Source of the DNA: Mytilus edulis
Taxonomy: Eukaryota; Mollusca; Bivalvia; Mytilida; Mytilidae
Assembly: GCF_963676685.1 (NCBI RefSeq)
Contig: NC_092357.1
Location: forward strand, 70,274,971-70,338,970
Reading direction: 5' to 3'
Length of the DNA stretch: 64,000 nt
The position numbers and the translations under genes are program-made. Shown piece by piece: positions 58,276-64,000 of this stretch; within the stretch, counting starts at the first letter, position 1; every line of letters starts with the position of its first letter. Below the pieces are notes generated by a model. It ran no database searches. It saw nothing but the letters and a program-made list of their open reading frames with translations, and was not told the DNA's origin.

Positions 58276-58319
58276 ACGTCACTGATGAGTCTTGTGTAGA
58301 CGAAACGCGCGTCTGGCGT
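58276..58319 (+). ncRNA. Hammerhead ribozyme, type I, fully intact core
   Basis: Helix I ACGTCA (58276-58281) pairs with TGGCGT (58314-58319), with one G-U pair. CTGATGA is 58282-58288. Helix II is GTCT-TGTGT-AGAC (58289-58301). GAAA is 58302-58305. A short helix III lies around CGCGCG, and the cleavage triplet GTC ends at 58313. Every invariant position of the hammerhead core is present. The very short helix III is typical of metazoan type I motifs, which often act as dimers. Confidence 0.92.
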
Positions 58320-58349
58320 ACTAAATTTTAATCTTGTTACCTTTGATAA

Positions 58350-59015
58350 CTAATTATACAATGTTCAACTACGTTAAGGTAATATGGGAGTTTAAAATAA
58401 AAATGATAGAATATGTTCCATACTTTGCCAAAACGTTGTATCTATTGATACATGTTGAAAAATATAATAAAAATGATAGGTCACCGCGCATTTTCTCAAG
58501 CTACAGGACGGGACAAAATGACACATTTTGTATGGATTATACAGGAAAAAACACCATTTTGTGATTAGAAACTAAACAAAACGATAGAATTGTTAAATAC
58601 TTCAGGAAAAGATAGCTTTCAGACACTGCTTTGAGAATATCAAAAGAAAAGATAGAGTCGCCGTACGTTTTTTCCGGCTAAAATACAAAATAGGAAAATT
58701 CCATACAGAATCCTTCAGAAAATGCACTTTTTTAGAGTTACCTCCCCTTAAAATGCCAATTTAAAAAAAAATAAAAACAACCAAAAATTATTAACATTTG
58801 CAAAAATATCAATATTTAGAAGTTATTATCTTATAAATTGGTACTTTTAAATGAAAATGTACATTAAACATCTGCATTCCTGCATCAAATTTTGCTAACT
58901 TGATGGAAAATCTGGACCTTTGATACTCTGTTTTTTACAATCCAAGATGGAGGAAGACACCCATACCACCTTAAGTGTATTACATATGAAATTAATAACA
59001 CTGTAAAGCTAAAAC
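58350..59015. other. No gene recognised
   Basis: AT-rich with repeated 'ggtcaccgcgcattttctc' / 'gtcgccgtacgttttttcc' phrases of an old repeat. No coding support. Confidence 0.5.
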
Positions 59016-59021
59016 TAGATA

Positions 59022-60795
59022 ATGGCTAATTCTTGTATCAATTTAACTTCTCTTAATGTAAATGGCTTTGGAAATGATTTTAAGCGCAAATCCATGTTTC
59101 TTTGCTTGAGAAAAAATTTCAAAGCAACATCATTTTCTTGCAAGAAACACACAGTATTGAATCATATAAGCTATATGGAAAAGGGAATGAGGTGTAGATA
59201 TTTATTTTTCGCACGGGGCAACGAAAGGTGTTACTATTTTGTTTAACAGCTCAACAGACTATACATGCTTTTAAAATAGCAGATGAAAACGGAAGGTATT
59301 TCATTCTAACTGTTGAAATTGATAACAAAGATTTTGTTTTTGTAAATTATTATGCGCCCACCAAAAATTTTGAAAATGAACAAGTTGGATAAATTGAAAA
59401 AATCAAGATTTTGTAAATCGAAAAGTTAGATCAAAATCTTATTTTGGGTGGAGATTTTAATACGATATTAAATCCATCTTTAGACAGAATGGGTGGTTCA
59501 AAATATAACACACCTGTCAAATATACGAGTTAATTATAAACTGTTATAGAAGAGTTTGAGTTATGTGATATTTGGAGGACACAAAATGCTGATTCTAGAT
59601 TATATACTTGGCGTCAAAGAACTCCTCTTATACAATGTCGCTTAGATTTTTGGTTGAAATCGAATTTTTTGTTAAGCAGTGTTTTAAAAACATCCATTGT
59701 CCCGTCTATAAAATCTGATCATAGTCTCATCAACTTGACACTGTCCGGCGAACACTTTAGTGAGAGAGGTCCCGGTTTCTAGAAATTTAACTCGGGTTTA
59801 TTGACAGATAAAGATTATGTGGATATGGTCAAAAATACTTTATCAGAATGTGATAATAAATATCACAATTTAGAAATACAAATTTGAAATTGGATACCAT
59901 AAAAAGTGAAATAAGGGGCGCAACCGTCAAATATTCCAAATATAAAAACATAAAATTGCGGGAAAGAGTCCAATTTAAAAAAAAACGACACGACGAAATT
60001 CAGAAAAATCTCTCTCTTACATATTTAGATAAAGATATATATACACTTTTGATTGAATTAGATATTGTTAAAGAAGATTTAGAGCAAATAGTAAACAATC
60101 AAACAAGTGGGGCTATTATACGATCACACTGCGAAGGCAATAAAAGACTTCAAAATATTTCTTATCATTAGAAAATCGCAATCATAAAATTAAATGTATT
60201 AACAAATTAGTTGTAAACGACATTGAAATTTTGTCACAAGAAAAAATTCTTAACGAAGAGAGACATTTCTACGAAAATTTGTACTCATAAAAAAGACCCT
60301 GATAAATACTAAGGTGTTTCTAACTTTTTTTATTTAAATTTCATTCTTAAGCTTACAGATCTGGAAAAGGAAATATGCAATGAAGATATTTCAGAATCTG
60401 AATGCGTTCAAGTTTTAAAATCATTTAAAAACAATAAAAACCCTCGTACAGATGGGCTTACCGCTGAGTTTTACAAATTTTTCTGGATTGATATAAAACA
60501 TATATTTCAAAAAGCTATGAATATTCCTTCGAGACCGGAACCCTCTCAATAGACCAAAGACGGGGTATTCTGACTCTTATCCCAAAGAAAGATCAAGATA
60601 GAACACTCTTGTCGAACTGGCGTCCTCTTTCTCTCTTAAATTTTGATTACAAATTAGTAGCCAAAGTTATTGCGGAAAGAATGAAATTATTTCTTCCAGA
60701 CGGGATATGGTGCTGGTAGATACATTGGTGAAAATCTACGACTTATTGCTTATATTATTTTGTTTACTACTTTAAAAAATTATCCAGGACTTAAA
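59022..60795 (+). pseudogene. LINE retrotransposon, 5' part: AP endonuclease and start of RT
   Basis: Fragmented frames show an APE-type endonuclease: LTSLNVNGFGNDFKRKSMFL at the start, VFVNYYAPT, GGDFNTILNPSLDR, then RLDFWLKS and SDHSLINLTLSG. The reverse transcriptase begins (EICNEDISESECVQVLKSFK, DGLTAEFYKFFW, LIPKKDQDRTLLSNWRPLSL, LNFDYKLVAKVIAERMK). The NWRPLSLLNFDYK block suggests the L1/Tx1 group. Several stops and frameshifts; not functional. The element continues after a nested insert at 61236. Confidence 0.82.
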
Positions 60796-61230
60796 AAGTA
60801 AAATCACAAAAATACTGAACTGAGAGGAAAATCAATTCGAAAAGTCCACAATTACATGACAAAATAAAATAACAAAACGCATCAAAAACGAATGGACAAG
60901 AACTGTCATATTCCTGACTTGGTACAGGCATTTTCAAATGTAGAAAATGGTGGATTGAACCTGGTTTTATAGCTAGCTAAACCTCTCACTTGAATGACAG
61001 TCGCATCAAATTCCATTATATAGTCACCGATGCGTGAACAAAACAAACAGACACAAATAGGTAAAAATGTCAAAAATAGGGGGACAGCAGTCAACATTGT
61101 GTTATCATCTTAATAACTATAAAAACAACAAATGTAACGAAGAAGCACACAAAGTCATACATCACATTAACATCCTCATATTGATTATATTATACGATTT
61201 TATTTGTCTATGTAAAATGCACCCATCAAT
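60796..61230 (+). mobile_element. FamB element, complete copy, flanked by TTAAA
   Basis: 435-bp insert splitting the LINE. TTAAA occurs directly on both sides (60791-60795 and 61231-61235), and the LINE frame is continuous when insert plus one TTAAA are ignored. The ends read AAGTAAAATCAC and CACCCATCAAT and are not inverted repeats. The minus strand has the shared core at 60913-60985. Homologue: 2583-3013. Confidence 0.85.
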
Positions 61231-61235
61231 TTAAA

Positions 61236-62015
61236 TTACTTGTCTATTTCGAAAGGGCGTTTGGTACGCTAGAATGAAATTTATTCAAAAAGCATTGGTT
61301 TGTTTTAATTTTGGTAGCAAGTGTCGGAAATGGGTCTTAACTTAATACTCATATATATCTAATCGTGTCGTTAATAATGGATTTAGTTCTAGTCCATTCA
61401 AAATTGAGAGAGGTTTTAGACAAGGGTGTCCTTTGCCTCCTTTTTTTATTTATTTTGGCCGTTGAACTGCAGGCAATAGGTATTCGTAAGAACAATCAGA
61501 TATCTGGTATAAAAATTGGGGATACTGAAATAAAAATTCACAGTTTGCTGATAATACCACTTGTTTTTTTATTTTGATTTTTTTAATGCATTTCATGTAA
61601 GAAAAGAATTTATTCGGTTCAATCGGTTAACAAAGTTGAAAAACGAGTATTTTTAACAGATCTTGGTACATGAAATGCATCAGGTTCATTGATGATATTG
61701 TAGATGATAAAGGCGAATTTTTGTATCATGACGCTATTAACAAAAAATATAACCTGAATGTTACTTTTATTAAACTTGCTTTACCACGTGACTGGAAAGA
61801 TTTGTTATTACAACAACACATGTCACCTTACAGCAACTCCTTTGGGTTCGTTTTTGAGCATGAAAATAAAAAATGCCTATTAGTAAATTATTCGCAAAAG
61901 ATCTATATTCACTTTTTATCGATCGGGGAAGTGTTTCTCCCTTTTCACAACAAAGGTGGGAAGAAAGTTTTAATATAGAAATTAGTGACGAAAAGTGGAA
62001 CAATATTTATTCATG
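61236..62015 (+). pseudogene. LINE retrotransposon, 3' part: rest of RT
   Basis: Resumes at RT motif A (LLVYFERAFGTLE), then IERGFRQGCPLPPFF (motif B) and IRKNNQISGIKIGDTEIKI. The catalytic FADD block is destroyed by frameshift near 61545. A C-terminal remnant (NVTFIKLALPRDWKDLLLQ) follows to about 62015. Confidence 0.8.
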
Positions 62016-62935
62016 AGCTTTTAAATGTACTATAGAAAGCAAACTACAAGCTTTCCAATATAAAGTGTTACACAGAATAGTCTCACATAATTAATTGAAG
62101 TTATCTAATTAAATTTATTCTTGATATGATTATATATAATTAATGTATTTCAAAGTACCCTTTAAATGTATCATATACTGAGTATTCATATCATTTACTT
62201 GTAAATGTTTACTATGTCTTATTCAAAAAATATTAATAGTATGACAATGCCATAAATATCATGTCAATCACTTATGTCTTGTAAAAATGTATGTATGCAC
62301 TGTAGTTTAAACACCAAACAGATCAAGAAAAAAGAAAAAAAAAGAAAAAGAAAAATCACTGGTAGAACTGGATAGCTTGTTAAGCATTTAAAAGGTCCGA
62401 ACATGAAAAACAAACACAATTGAATTGAGAAAACTAACGGCTTGAATTATAACAAAACAATCAAAGAAAATAAATATAACAGATATAAACCAATGACAAA
62501 CACTGGGCTACATGCTCCTGACTTAGAACAGGCACATAATATGATGTAGCGGTTATAAACATATTTGAATGCACCAACAACACCCTTTCCCTCACCATAC
62601 CTGAAGCAAATTTGCAAAGGCACAACACAACATGCACAAGAACAAATTATTTAAACCAATACAGAAAAAACGGCAATAAACGATTACCATAGTGTTACAG
62701 TTTATACTATATGAAGTAGTTCATAAATCATAAAAGACGGTTGGAAAAATTTTGACTCATGAGATTTGAACCAATCTTTGCAAGTCGATTTAATAATTTT
62801 GTTGACTCTATCTTACTACAGGCTCCCGACGTGGTGACAGATTAAAAATGTGGCGAGTTTTAACATGTTTGCAGGCGCAAACCCTTCACATAAAATGGTG
62901 CGGTTTGCAAAAGTACATGTATGAATTATTCGAAA
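62016..62935. other. No gene recognised; one diverged shared-core segment
   Basis: 62507-62560 reads 'ctcctgacttagaacaggc' and 'atgtagcggttataaac', a worn copy of the shared core. The rest is AT-rich. Confidence 0.55.
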
Positions 62936-62939
62936 TACT

Positions 62940-64000
62940 ATTATGCTCAGTTAATCCGAAGAGACTATATAAAACTTACTGTTTTGTATAGGGCTTAGTT
63001 AACTACAAGGTGGCTTTGAACTAACTGTTTTGAATTGTGCTCAGTTAACTACATGGTGGCTTTAAGCTTATCGTTTTGTATAGGGCTCAGTTAAATCTAA
63101 GGTGGCTTTAGCCTACCGTTTTGTATGGTGGTCAGTTAACTTCAAGGTGTGTTTAAGCTTACCGTTTTGTATGGTGGTCAGTTAACTCCAAGGTGACTTT
63201 GAGCTTACTGTTTTGTATGGTGGACAGTTAACTCCAATGTGGCTTTAAACTAAATATTTTGTATAGGTCTCAGTTAACTCTAAGGTGGCTTTAGCTTACC
63301 GTTTTGTATGGTGGTCAGTTAACTCCAAGGTGGCTTCAAACTAACTGTTTGGTTTAGGGCTCAGTTAACTCCAATGCAAGGTGGCTTTAACACTAACTGT
63401 TTTGTATAGGGCTCAGTTAACTCCAAGAGACTACATTAAACTTACCGTTTTGTATGGTGTTTAATTAACTCAAAGGTGACTTTGAACTTACCGTTTTGTT
63501 CGGGAGTCAGTTAACTCCAATGTGACTTTAAACTTACTGTTTTGTATAGGGCTCAGTTAGCTCCAATGTGGCTTTAAGTTTACTGTTTTATATGGCGCTC
63601 AGTTAACTCCAATGTGGCTTTAAACTAACTGTTTTGTATAGGGCTCAGTTAACTCGAAGGTGGCTCTAAATTTACTGTTTCATATGGTGCTCAGTTAACT
63701 CCAAAGTGACTTTAAACTAACTGTTTTGTATAGGGCTCATTTAACTCCAAGGTGACTTCAAACTAGCTGTTTTGTATAGGGCTCATGTAACTCCAAGGTG
63801 GTTCTACGCTTACTGTTTCATATGGTGCTCAGTTAACTCCAAGGTGGCTTTAAACTAACTGTTTTGTATAGGTCTCAGTTAACTCCAAGGTGGCTTTACG
63901 CTTACCGTTTTGTATGGTGCTCAGTTAACTACAAGGTGGCTTTAAGCTTACCGTTTCTAATGGTACTCAGTCAACTCCAATGTGTATTTAAGGTTACCCC
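62940..64000. repeat. 46-bp minisatellite, about 23 units, runs off the window
   Basis: The unit CTCAGTTAACTCCAAGGTGG then CTTTAAACTAACTGTTTTGTATAGGG recurs every 44-53 bp to the last base. Two subtypes alternate irregularly (TAAACTAACTGTTTTGTATAGGG and TAAGCTTACCGTTTTGTATGGTG). No spacer or flanking gene is seen. Confidence 0.95.

Larger units (their letters stand above)
57785..58345 (+). mobile_element. RZ retrozyme dimer interrupted by FamA
   Basis: Two hammerhead motifs in the same orientation (57805-57848 and 58276-58319) bound one RZ body. The body is split at 57914-58105 by a FamA fragment, after 'ccgctgctggt' and before 'tttcgtccccgagg'. Without the insert the unit is about 280 bp, shorter than the 355-bp unit because the 'aaaactaaggattttcttg' part is missing. 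Confidence 0.8.

Noticed and set aside
17274-64000. Minisatellites considered as CRISPR arrays
   Set aside because: Units are head to tail without unique spacers, and the genome is eukaryotic.

Overview
The window is eukaryotic, AT-rich, sparse in genes and packed with repeats. I infer a marine mussel (Mytilus-like bivalve) from the repeat families, which I recognise from that genus. No database search was possible. One intact host gene can be assembled. Almost everything else is transposon-derived or simple-sequence DNA.

The host gene (44566-53040, + strand) has seven exons joined by GT-AG introns. It encodes a 256-residue secreted protein: a signal peptide, three short cysteine-rich modules with a big-defensin/beta-defensin-like cysteine arrangement, and a C-terminal CUB domain. 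The three cysteine modules are each one phase 1-1 exon. Intron 2 holds a 61-bp tandem array copied from the end of the first cysteine exon, and introns 3 and 6 hold transposon debris.

The second main signal is a dispersed 44-nt motif that folds as a type I hammerhead ribozyme. I find ten full-length copies on both strands. One has an intact core (58276-58319), one has an intact core with a GUU cleavage triplet (53697-53740), and eight have lost core residues. Two pairs are arranged as dimers bounding one repeat unit (355-bp period at 53665-54330; 57785-58345), the layout of metazoan retrozymes. Penelope-like reverse transcriptases, plausible partners for such elements, occur at 26762-28240 (-) and 40604-42395 (+), with truncated tails elsewhere.

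Other mobile elements: a 6.2-kb BEL/Pao retrotransposon (29319-35503, - strand) has identical 80-bp terminal repeats, an AACAC target duplication and two homopolymer frameshifts. A spliced DDE transposase pseudogene (19116-21775) with a C-terminal PHD-like finger has a tandem truncated duplicate at 23032-24662. A decayed LINE (59022-62015) is split by a 435-bp insert flanked by TTAAA.

I name recurring non-coding families as follows. RZ is the hammerhead repeat. FamA is the 'AACAGTAGTATA' repeat. FamB is the 435-bp element. FamC is the 'GCCAATGAGACA' repeat. PLE-A and PLE-B tails are two Penelope-like 3' ends. Several minisatellites (20, 24, 46, 49/68, 58 and 61 bp) complete the window. The 46-bp array runs off the right edge.
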